Shown: piece after piece, positions 32,430-39,510 of the stretch
Layout: each line of letters begins with the position of its first letter
Numbering within the stretch: position 1 is the first letter of the stretch
Assembly: GCA_016744375.1 (NCBI GenBank)
Contig: JADGEM010000045.1
Location: 1 to 39,510, forward strand
Reading direction: 5' to 3'
Length of the DNA: 39,510 nt
From: Gammaproteobacteria bacterium
Lineage (GTDB): Bacteria; Pseudomonadota; Gammaproteobacteria; GRL18
Program-made: the position numbers and the translations under genes
Notes under the pieces: generated by a model
What the model was told of the DNA's origin: nothing
Seen by the model: the letters and a program-made list of their open reading frames with translations, nothing else
The model's database searches: none

Positions 32430-32457
32430 TTGTTTTTTTAAATATAGCATATACAAT
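32430..32457 (+). promoter_or_regulatory. Candidate promoter of the type I secretion genes
   Basis: TTGTTT at 32430-32435 and TACAAT at 32452-32457 are 16 bp apart, 76 bp before the transporter start. By eye only. Confidence 0.3.
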
Positions 32458-32533
32458 TAAAAGAACATTATAAAAACAGATTTTTTGCAGGACTTGTAGC
32501 TGCAATGATAAGCAATGCAATGATAGACAAAGA

Positions 32534-34738
32534 ATGAGCAAAAAACAGACTTCATCACTGACTGAACTTGCCAGTGGGACTAATAAAGATTATGAATCAC
32601 AGGTCTATTGTGAAAAATGCTTAGACGATCCGTTGCTGGAATGTCTGTTGATCATTACCAAATTACTTCATAGCCCCAGAACTGCAGATGAGTTGATCGC
32701 TGGATTGCCTCTAGTCAACGAGAAACTCACCCCTGAACTCTTTGTCCGAGCGACAAAACGTGCTGATTTAGACAGTAAGATTGTTTATCGACCGATTAAG
32801 CGTATACCAACATTGGTTTTGCCTGTTATTTTAGTGTTAGAAGACAATCAGGCCTGTATTCTTGAACAGGTCGACTTAAAAACAAATCAAGCAAAAATCA
32901 TACAGCCGGTCTCTAAAGAACACACCAGTATTTCTATTTCAATCGATGAATTAAATAAAATATACTCAGGTTTTGCGTTTTTTATTAGTGAGGAATTCAA
33001 ATTTGATTCACGTTCACCTGAAGTCTTATTAACTCATGATAAACATTGGTTCTGGGGAACCATATGGAACTCAGCGGGTATTTACCGTGATGTTTTACTG
33101 GCTTCCTTTTTTATCAACCTCTTTGTTATTGCTAATCCGCTCTTTGTCATGAATATTTATGATCGGGTAGTGCCTAATAATGCCATTGAAACTTTATGGG
33201 TTATGGCTATAGGGGTCAGTCTTGTTTTTTTCTTTGATTTTATTCTCAAGATTGTACGGGGACATTATCTTGAAATTGCCGGAAAAAAGGCAGACATTGT
33301 TCTATCAGCCTTAATTTTTGAAAAAGTGATGTCACTTAAAATGGAAGTGATGCCTGAGTCTGTTGGTGCGTTTTCAAGTAATTTAAAGGAGTTTGATTCA
33401 GTACGAAATTTTTTGACATCAGTCACAATGACGACTTTTATCGACCTACCTTTTTTTGCTTTATTTTTAATAACAATATCTTACGTGGCAGGTCAATTGG
33501 TCTTAATTCCTGTGGCTGCAGTTTTAATTATTTTAATCTATGGTTTTTTAGTGCATTTTCCACTTAAGAAAGTGGTTGAAAGCACTTATAGGGCCAATGC
33601 TCAAAAAAGTGCAACATTGATTGAAAGTCTCACCAGTCTTGAGACCCTCAAATGTTTTAATGCGGAAGGCATGGTACAACGACGCTGGGAGCAGGCTGGT
33701 GGTTATATTGCAACTCAGGGTGTTAAGGCTCGAACCTTATCTAACTCTATCAATTATACGTCGGCTTTTATTCAACAAATGGCTATGGTTGCGACAATTA
33801 TCTTTGGTGTATATTTGATTGCTGAAAATGAGTTGACTATGGGGGCGCTTATTGCGACTGTTATGTTGTCATCTCGTGCTATACAACCAATGGCTCAGGT
33901 GGCTAATCTGACGGCCAATTACCAGCAAACTAAAACAGCTTTAGCATCGCTGAATGATATCATGCAAATGCCAGTTGAACGGGATGAAAAAAAATCTTAT
34001 ATACATCGTGCTACTTTCCAGGGCGGTATTGAATTTAAAAATGTTAGTTTTAGCTATCCAGAACAGGCAGATAAGGCGCTAAGCAATATCTCATTTAAAA
34101 TTGAACCAGGTGAAAAGGTGGCTTTCATTGGCCGTATTGGTTCTGGAAAAACAACGCTTGAAAAATTAATTATGGGATTGTATTCACCCAGTGAAGGTTC
34201 CGTAAAGCTGGATGATTTGGATCTAAATCAAATTGACCCGTCAAACTTAAGACGAAATATTGGTTATGTGCCACAGGATATAGACCTGTTTCATGGGACT
34301 GTTCGTGAGAATATTGCTTTAAAGGCACCCTATGTACCTGGCGCTGAAATTATACGAGTAGCAACAGTTTCCGGTGTTGACCATTTTGTTAATCAACATC
34401 CTGCTGGTTTTGATATGAAAATAGGAGAGCGAGGAGAAGGATTATCCGGCGGACAAAGACAAAGCGTTGCGATTGCACGCGCGTTGATTATGTCTCCTCC
34501 TGTTCTGTTAATGGATGAACCCAGTAATTCAATGGATAATGCAACGGAAGCTGAGTTACTTGCCAAATTGAAAAAGGAAACGTCAGATAGAACGTTTATT
34601 TTAGTCACACATCGTGCTTCATTGTTAAAATTAGTGGACAGAATAATTGTTATCGAGCATGGCACCGTGGTTGCTGATGGTCCAAAAGAACAGGTTCTTG
34701 AGGCCCTGAAACAGGGAAAGATAAATGTCAGACACTAA
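32534..34738 (+). CDS. lapB: Type I secretion ABC transporter (LapB type)
   Basis: A 734-aa inner-membrane exporter for the giant adhesin. The N-terminal about 150 residues form a C39-like domain with no catalytic cysteine motif, so it would dock the substrate rather than cleave it. A six-helix transmembrane region follows (about 180-470), then the ATPase with Walker A GRIGSGKTT near 534, the signature LSGGQRQ near 637 and Walker B VLLMDEP near 657. This is the LapB/RTX-toxin transporter layout. It overlaps the HlyD-type gene by 14 bp. Confidence 0.93.
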   Translation: MSKKQTSSLTELASGTNKDYESQVYCEKCLDDPLLECLLIITKLLHSPRTADELIAGLPLVNEKLTPELFVRATKRADLDSKIVYRPIKRIPTLVLPVILVLEDNQACILEQVDLKTNQAKIIQPVSKEHTSISISIDELNKIYSGFAFFISEEFKFDSRSPEVLLTHDKHWFWGTIWNSAGIYRDVLLASFFINLFVIANPLFVMNIYDRVVPNNAIETLWVMAIGVSLVFFFDFILKIVRGHYLEIAGKKADIVLSALIFEKVMSLKMEVMPESVGAFSSNLKEFDSVRNFLTSVTMTTFIDLPFFALFLITISYVAGQLVLIPVAAVLIILIYGFLVHFPLKKVVESTYRANAQKSATLIESLTSLETLKCFNAEGMVQRRWEQAGGYIATQGVKARTLSNSINYTSAFIQQMAMVATIIFGVYLIAENELTMGALIATVMLSSRAIQPMAQVANLTANYQQTKTALASLNDIMQMPVERDEKKSYIHRATFQGGIEFKNVSFSYPEQADKALSNISFKIEPGEKVAFIGRIGSGKTTLEKLIMGLYSPSEGSVKLDDLDLNQIDPSNLRRNIGYVPQDIDLFHGTVRENIALKAPYVPGAEIIRVATVSGVDHFVNQHPAGFDMKIGERGEGLSGGQRQSVAIARALIMSPPVLLMDEPSNSMDNATEAELLAKLKKETSDRTFILVTHRASLLKLVDRIIVIEHGTVVADGPKEQVLEALKQGKINVRH

Positions 34739-36089
34739 TAATAAGACGGGTTCTGACCAATCTAATAGTATTTTTGATTCCAGAGATCTTGATTTTATCC
34801 GCAGTACCAGTGCTGCAATGCTTGAACAAACTCCTAAACATTCCAGGTTATTGCTTTATTTGATTGCATTAATGGTTGCCGCTTTAATATATTGGGCTGA
34901 CAATGCACCTCTTGATGAAATTTCCAGAGGTGAAGGTAAGGTTATACCATCTCAGCAGGTTCAAATTGTACAAAATCTTGAAGGCGGTATTGTTACTGAA
35001 ATATTGATCAGTGAAGGGGATAAGGTAGAAAAAAATCAGATTTTACTAAAAATCGATGATACCAATTTTGAATCTTCTTTTATGGAGAGTCGACTGCGTT
35101 ATCTTGAATTAATTGCCAAAGCAGCACGCTTGACGGCCGAGGCACAAAGTTTCGAAGAATTCCAGATTCCACCAATTGTTCATGATGAAGCCCCTGAATT
35201 AGCTCTAAATGAAAAAGCTCTATTTAAAACACACTTGAGAAGACTGCTGAGTAATCAGAAAATATTGCAAAATCAAGTTGAACAGAATGAACAGGAAGTC
35301 ATAGAGGCAAAATCTAAGCAAAGACAAATTAAACGCAGTTACTCCCTCGCATTGAAAGAATTAAATATTATAAAACCCTTATACAAAGCTGGGGCTGTAT
35401 CACAAGTTGATGTGATAAAAAGAGAACGTCAGGTAAATGAGCTTGAAGGTGAGCTTAATGCGGTGAAATTATCAATACCTCGACTTAATTCCAGTATTCG
35501 GGAATCAAAGAATAAAATTGATGAGTTGGTTGTCCGTTCACAAAGTGATGCAAGAGAAGAACTTAATGAAGTATCCGCTGAAATCCCAAGAATTCTTGAG
35601 TCAATTGATACTCTTCAGGATAAGGTTCAAAGGACTCTCGTCCGCTCTCCGGTGAAAGGTACTATAAAACAGTTGTTTGTGAATACCATTAACGGTGTTA
35701 TTCAGCCAGGTATGGATCTAATTGAAATTGTTCCTCTGGATGATGCTTTGATTATTGAAGCAAAAGTGCAGCCTTCAGATATTGCCTATCTATATCCTGG
35801 TCTTAAAGCTATTGTTAAATTTACAGCCTATGACTTTGCCATTTATGGTGGCCTGGATGCTGAAGTCGTTCATATCAGTGCTGATTCTATCACTAATGAT
35901 AAGGGTGAAAGTCACTACCTTGTACGAGTAAAAACTTTAAAAAGCTACTTGGGTGAATTGGAAAATTCTCTGCCAATTATTCCGGGAATGATTGCTTCGG
36001 TTGACATTTTAACGGGTAAAAAGACCGTTATGGATTACCTTCTAAAACCTATATTAAAAGCAAAACAAAAAGCTTTAAGTGAGAAGTAA
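34725..36089 (+). CDS. lapC: HlyD-family periplasmic adaptor (LapC type)
   Basis: The 454-aa membrane fusion protein links the ABC transporter to the outer-membrane channel. A cytoplasmic tail of about 38 residues is followed by one membrane helix (LLLYLIALMVAALIYWA) and a lipoyl/beta-barrel domain starting near RGEGKVIPSQQVQIVQNLEGGI. Long coiled-coil hairpins come next (rich in Glu, Lys, Gln; about 120-300), and the RSPVKGTIKQL strand and a C-terminal barrel end it. The order is that of HlyD/LapC. It shares 14 bp with the exporter gene, implying coupled translation. Confidence 0.93.
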   Translation: MSDTNNKTGSDQSNSIFDSRDLDFIRSTSAAMLEQTPKHSRLLLYLIALMVAALIYWADNAPLDEISRGEGKVIPSQQVQIVQNLEGGIVTEILISEGDKVEKNQILLKIDDTNFESSFMESRLRYLELIAKAARLTAEAQSFEEFQIPPIVHDEAPELALNEKALFKTHLRRLLSNQKILQNQVEQNEQEVIEAKSKQRQIKRSYSLALKELNIIKPLYKAGAVSQVDVIKRERQVNELEGELNAVKLSIPRLNSSIRESKNKIDELVVRSQSDAREELNEVSAEIPRILESIDTLQDKVQRTLVRSPVKGTIKQLFVNTINGVIQPGMDLIEIVPLDDALIIEAKVQPSDIAYLYPGLKAIVKFTAYDFAIYGGLDAEVVHISADSITNDKGESHYLVRVKTLKSYLGELENSLPIIPGMIASVDILTGKKTVMDYLLKPILKAKQKALSEK

Positions 36090-36126
36090 CAATAAAAGGT
36101 TATTGGTGAGGTATCTTGGAATGTTT

Positions 36127-36138
36127 AGGGTATACCCT
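36127..36138 (+). repeat. 12-bp perfect palindrome upstream of the TolC-type gene
   Basis: AGGGTATACCCT is self-complementary and sits in the 193-bp gap between the adaptor and TolC-type genes, 144 bp before the latter's start. It may be an operator half-site pair. Confidence 0.35.
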
Positions 36139-36282
36139 TAAAATTAATTGTTTTTTTCATGAAAAATGATAAACTCTCCACAAAAATAATAATTTGTAAG
36201 CATTAATTGACAATAATTTCATCAGGACTATATTTAAGTTAATTAATTTTTACTCACTTTTCATAAATCCGGGTAAGTTAGT

Positions 36283-37623
36283 ATGACGTGTCATTCAAGA
36301 TTTAACTTTAATACTGTTTATCTTTTACCTTTTTGTGCCCTCATTTGTATTTCTCCGGCTGTATTTGCAGTCACATTGATTCAAGCTACAGAACAAGCAG
36401 TCAGTACTAACCCAGAAATTCTTGAGCAACTGGATCAAAAACTTTCCAGAGATTCTGAAATTCGTCAGGCACGTGCAGGTTATTATCCCAGGGTTGATAT
36501 TACGGCTGGCTATGGTACTGAAACATCAGATAATGGTTCAACTCGTGTGACTAAGCACGGTCACTCCAGAAGTATGAATCGACAGGAAGCGGATATTATC
36601 CTTCGTCAAATGCTTTTTGATGGGTATGAAACATCCAGTGAAACTGCAAGGCATGGACATCGTGCTGATTCTGCAAATTTTCAGTTAATTAACTTATCTC
36701 AGGAAGTTACCATTGATGCGATCACTGCATTTATTAATGTACTTAGAACTCAGAAACTGGTTAAGTATGCTCAGGATAATGTTGAAATTCATGAAAAAAT
36801 ACATGATCAGGTTGAATTACGAGCAAGTATGGGGGCAGATAATCAGGGGTCACTTAATCAAATTATAGGCCGACTTAATCTTGCCTATTCAAATCTTGAA
36901 GCTGAAAAAAATAATCTTCAGGATGCTATAACTGAATATGAAAAAGTCATTGGTGTTATACCTTCTGATGCTTTGGAAGAAGCTTCTTTTGAACTTGAAT
37001 TTCCAGCTGATTTTAAAGATACAATGAACAAAGCATTGGAAAATCATCCTGCTATTAAGGCTGCACAGTCTGATATAAACGCCGTTAGAATGCAGCAGAG
37101 GACATCACGAAGTAATTATTATCCTGATTTGGAACTTGAACTTGGCAGTGAGTGGGCTGACAATCAAAATGGCACTCGGGGCCACGATAATGGTCATTAT
37201 GCAATGATTAATGTTCGCTATAATCTCTTTCAGGGAGGAGCTGATAAAGCTCGAATTAATAAAGATGCTCATTTAATTAATGAAGCACAAAGAAGACTGG
37301 ATGTCACTCGTAGAAAAGTTGTTAAAGCAGTGGAGCTCGCCTGGAATGCTTATGAATCTTCAAACAAACGTGTTGAGTTTCTCGAAAAGTATGTTGGTGC
37401 AACCATAAAAACAAGAGATGCCTATGAGCAGCAATTTAAAATAGGAGAGCGTACTTTACTGGATTTATTAAATACTGAAAATGAAATATTTTCAGCTCAT
37501 TCGGAAAATATAAAAAATCAATATGAAAACATTCTGGCAAGATACAGAGTCATTGATTCTATGGGGATTTTACTTCGAGAGCTGCAATTATCCGTTGTTA
37601 CTGAAGAAAAATTGGAACCTTAA
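36283..37623 (+). CDS. lapE: TolC-family outer-membrane channel (LapE type)
   Basis: A 446-aa outer-membrane efflux protein. The signal peptide ends about SPAVFAV. The repeated TolC halves begin with LIQATEQAVSTNPEI and with DTMNKALENHPAIKAAQSDI. QARAGYYPRVDI and RSNYYPDLELELG are the usual strand-entry motifs, and YEQQFKIGERTLLDLLNTENE is the typical C-terminal signature. It completes the tripartite exporter with the preceding two genes. GGGTAAG lies upstream of the ATG. Confidence 0.93.
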   Translation: MTCHSRFNFNTVYLLPFCALICISPAVFAVTLIQATEQAVSTNPEILEQLDQKLSRDSEIRQARAGYYPRVDITAGYGTETSDNGSTRVTKHGHSRSMNRQEADIILRQMLFDGYETSSETARHGHRADSANFQLINLSQEVTIDAITAFINVLRTQKLVKYAQDNVEIHEKIHDQVELRASMGADNQGSLNQIIGRLNLAYSNLEAEKNNLQDAITEYEKVIGVIPSDALEEASFELEFPADFKDTMNKALENHPAIKAAQSDINAVRMQQRTSRSNYYPDLELELGSEWADNQNGTRGHDNGHYAMINVRYNLFQGGADKARINKDAHLINEAQRRLDVTRRKVVKAVELAWNAYESSNKRVEFLEKYVGATIKTRDAYEQQFKIGERTLLDLLNTENEIFSAHSENIKNQYENILARYRVIDSMGILLRELQLSVVTEEKLEP

Positions 37624-37629
37624 TCGCTT

Positions 37630-38301
37630 GTGAATATTCTATTTTTTTCTACTAATCCGGAAGCAAGACTGCATATACTCAATGAATTTTCTAATAATCA
37701 ATTGAGTGTGCAAAATTTTTCTGAACTTAATCAATTATCTTCGGCTCTGGAAAAGGAACAAACTGTACAGCTTGTTTATCATCTTGGACTAAGAAAAAAT
37801 GATGAAAATGAGCTGGCTTCAATACAAACAAAATTTAAGCAAAAACTAAAGACACTCGTTCTAACAAATTCGCCTAACTCTGATCAAGGTGTTCGCTTAT
37901 TGAATCTAAATGTTCGAGGCTATGCTAATACCTATATTTCAGATGACAAACTTATGATGGCACTCTCTGTCATTGATCAGGGTGAAATCTGGGCGGGTGC
38001 CGCTCTTATCCAACATCTGCTGATTAATAGCAGATCTTCTGATGAAGAAACGACAGATAAGCAATCGGGTGGTTTATCTGGTCATAATAACAGTATTTTT
38101 CATCAGCTTACAATACGAGAGCAAGAAATAGCGCAAAATATTTTAAAGGGCCTTCAAAATAAAATAATTGCTTCTGATCTTCATATTACTGAAAGAACTG
38201 TTAAGGCACATCTAAGTACTATTTTCAAAAAACTTGGCGTCAGGAACCGTCTGGAACTGACCTTAAAGTTACAACAGGCAGATCGCCGCACCGATTCTTA
38301 A
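37630..38301 (+). CDS. LuxR/CsgD-like transcription regulator with degenerate receiver
   Basis: A 223-aa protein with a C-terminal LuxR helix-turn-helix (LTIREQEIAQNILKGLQNK, then IASDLHITERTVKAHLS) at about 155-215. The N-terminal half is shaped like a response-regulator receiver, but the strand that should carry the phospho-accepting Asp reads VQLVYHLGL, so phosphorylation is unlikely. This resembles CsgD/VpsT-type biofilm regulators, which respond to other signals such as c-di-GMP. GTG start at 37630, 6 bases after the TolC-type stop. Its location just before the adhesin gene suggests it controls it. Confidence 0.83.
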   Translation: MNILFFSTNPEARLHILNEFSNNQLSVQNFSELNQLSSALEKEQTVQLVYHLGLRKNDENELASIQTKFKQKLKTLVLTNSPNSDQGVRLLNLNVRGYANTYISDDKLMMALSVIDQGEIWAGAALIQHLLINSRSSDEETTDKQSGGLSGHNNSIFHQLTIREQEIAQNILKGLQNKIIASDLHITERTVKAHLSTIFKKLGVRNRLELTLKLQQADRRTDS

Positions 38302-38320
38302 ACTTACTAAGCCCAATCAA

Positions 38321-38342
38321 ATATTGTACTAAAGTACAATAT
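38321..38342 (+). promoter_or_regulatory. Perfect 22-bp inverted repeat, candidate operator of the adhesin gene
   Basis: ATATTGTACT and AGTACAATAT are exact inverted copies around AA, placed between the LuxR-family gene and the adhesin, 76 bp before the adhesin ATG. No T-run follows. It suits a dimeric regulator, perhaps the product of the adjacent gene. Confidence 0.55.
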
Positions 38343-38418
38343 ATTTCCTTTTATATCTCTCTATAATTAATATATCCGGGACTTTTCCTGGAAAATGCTT
38401 AATTTCATGAGGTTTAAA

Positions 38419-39510
38419 ATGGCACAATTAATTGGTCAAGTAATATTCATTTCAGGTAATGTTAAAGCGGTTGATAGTTCAGGTAATGAACGGATATTAG
38501 ACATTAACTCGATGGTATTTCTTGGTGAAACTATTGCTACAGAAGGTACTGATAGCCGTGTCATGCTAAAGATGGAGAATAATCAGTCTGTTACTTTGGG
38601 AAGAAATGATAAGCTTATTTTAGATGTCGATATCTATGACCCTGAGCAATATCCCGCAGAAGAAAATATTGCTTCAGTAGCAGATATTCAGGAAGCTTTA
38701 CAAAATGATCCAAATTTTGACCCATCTGAATTAGAAGCAGCTGCTGCAGGTGGAAACCAGGCTGGTATAAGTGATAGCTCATCAAATCCTACCGTTATAA
38801 CTCATACTCAACAGAGTGTTGAATATGAGTTTCTTAATACTAATGGTGTTAATAATGAAATAGCACAAACAAATGACAGGGATAATAATGAAATAGCACA
38901 AACAAATGATAGGATTAATAATGAGGTGCAATCCACCACAGATTCTATTACAGCGACTGGCATAGGTACGATAGCACCAAATGCAGATAATGATTCTTCT
39001 GCCAATAATATTACCAATAATCCAGTCACCATTGATGTTATTGATGGTGATACCGATCCAGATGGCAGTATTGATCCCAACACAGTACAAATTACTGGCA
39101 CCGCCAATGTGGGTGATCCACTGGTCGTAGCCGGTGAAGGTACCTGGACGGTCAATGGCACAACCGGGGCCATTACTTTTACGCCCATAGTCGGCTTCAC
39201 TTCCGATCCGACTGATATTACTTATACTGTGGCCGATAATGATGGCAATGTGTCTAATGCTGCGACGGTCAGTGTGGACTATGCGACTCAGGGACCCACC
39301 GCAGATAATGACAGCTCATTAAATAATGTGACTAATAATCCAGTCACCATCGATGTCATTGATGGTGATACCGATCCGGATGGCAGTATCGATCCCACCA
39401 CAGTTCAGATCAGCGGTACGGCCAATGTCGGTGATCCACTGGTGGTGGCTGGAGAAGGTACCTGGACGGTCAATGGCACAACCGGTGCGATTACTTTTAC
39501 GCCCATAGTC
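38419..39510 (+). CDS. Giant LapA/BapA-like surface adhesin (5' part; continues beyond window)
   Basis: The ATG at 38419 with GAGG upstream opens a frame that is still open after 364 codons at the window end. The N-terminal about 100 residues form the retention module of type I secreted adhesins ([19 protein letters not shown], then LGETIATEG and NNQSVTLGR), which holds the protein in the outer-membrane channel. It is followed by an Ala-rich site LEAAAAGG at about 105-112, like the LapG protease site. A short 11-residue tandem repeat comes next, then the 106-aa beta-sandwich repeats ([26 protein letters not shown], then YTVADNDGN), one full and one partial. The C-terminal secretion signal and RTX part are outside. 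The three export genes just upstream are its likely secretion system. Confidence 0.92.
   Translation, partial: MAQLIGQVIFISGNVKAVDSSGNERILDINSMVFLGETIATEGTDSRVMLKMENNQSVTLGRNDKLILDVDIYDPEQYPAEENIASVADIQEALQNDPNFDPSELEAAAAGGNQAGISDSSSNPTVITHTQQSVEYEFLNTNGVNNEIAQTNDRDNNEIAQTNDRINNEVQSTTDSITATGIGTIAPNADNDSSANNITNNPVTIDVIDGDTDPDGSIDPNTVQITGTANVGDPLVVAGEGTWTVNGTTGAITFTPIVGFTSDPTDITYTVADNDGNVSNAATVSVDYATQGPTADNDSSLNNVTNNPVTIDVIDGDTDPDGSIDPTTVQISGTANVGDPLVVAGEGTWTVNGTTGAITFTPIV
38851..38929 (+). repeat. 33-bp tandem repeat in the adhesin
   Basis: Two 33-bp units (38851-38883, 38884-38916) encoding [11 protein letters not shown] are followed by a partial third copy (NNEVQ). They link the retention module to the large repeats. 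Confidence 0.85.
38983..39510 (+). repeat. 318-bp (106-aa) repeats of the adhesin
   Basis: Unit 1 begins at 38983 and unit 2 at 39301, a period of 318 bp. Unit 2 is cut by the window edge after 210 bp. The two are highly similar in DNA as well as protein, which suggests recent duplication or gene conversion. They are less AT-rich than the rest of the gene. Confidence 0.9.

Noticed and set aside
38782..39200. Two minus-strand frames opposite the adhesin start
   Set aside because: They are mirror frames of the repeat-rich adhesin, with low-complexity sequence and no ribosome site.

Overview
The window is AT-rich chromosomal DNA from a Gram-negative bacterium, most likely a gammaproteobacterium. 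The evidence is a VgrG spike protein, EfpL (YeiP), a FadE-type acyl-CoA dehydrogenase, DeaD and a Lap-type adhesin with its type I exporter. A triheme cytochrome, a tungsten aldehyde oxidoreductase and a periplasmic rhodanese suggest a redox-versatile, possibly sulfur- or marine-associated organism. The species cannot be named from the sequence. I found no integrase, transposase, phage genes, CRISPR array or rRNA.

Layout. 1-6.5 kb: housekeeping and scattered genes: 3'-truncated vgrG, adk with a zinc-type LID and a strong terminator, efpL, a triheme cytochrome c, a TatD-associated-type radical SAM protein, tRNA-Val(UAC), glk and a GlsB/YeaQ membrane protein. 6.9-8.6 kb: an unknown small protein and a PBP4-type DacB.

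8.7-17.3 kb: a tungsten island on the + strand. It runs tupA, four-cluster ferredoxin, tungsten aldehyde:ferredoxin oxidoreductase (AOR), FAD/NAD(P)H subunit, MoaD-like carrier, an unrecognised about 106-aa protein ending in Gly-Gly-Gly, ThiF/MoeB-like activator, tupB, tupC, moeA. It holds tungstate uptake, cofactor-assembly proteins, the enzyme and its electron partners. The transporter is split: tupA is first, and tupBC follow the enzyme and cofactor genes.

17.3-26.8 kb, all on the - strand: a fatty-acid beta-oxidation cluster. In transcription order it is a permuted NlpC/P60 (YiiX-like) hydrolase, fadE, thiolase, FadB/J-like multifunctional protein, a degenerate 23-bp tandem repeat, fadD, a 59-aa basic protein and a coupled four-helix membrane protein. 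The amidase-like gene at the head may supply acyl chains, which is an inference from the superfamily. 27-32.4 kb: a class V aminotransferase-like enzyme, a trio of small acidic exported protein, CPPFC-rhodanese and SCP2-like protein, then DeaD and a small conserved protein.

32.5 kb to the end: a LapBCE-type type I secretion system, a LuxR-family regulator with a degenerate receiver domain, and the N-terminus of a giant adhesin. The adhesin has a retention module, an alanine-rich LapG-type cleavage site and 106-aa repeats. A perfect 22-bp palindrome lies between regulator and adhesin and is a good operator candidate.

The least explained parts are the Gly-Gly-Gly protein of the tungsten operon, the YiiX-like gene and two small genes flanking the fad cluster, and a Shine-Dalgarno sequence separated from its start codon by a hairpin near 28.3 kb.
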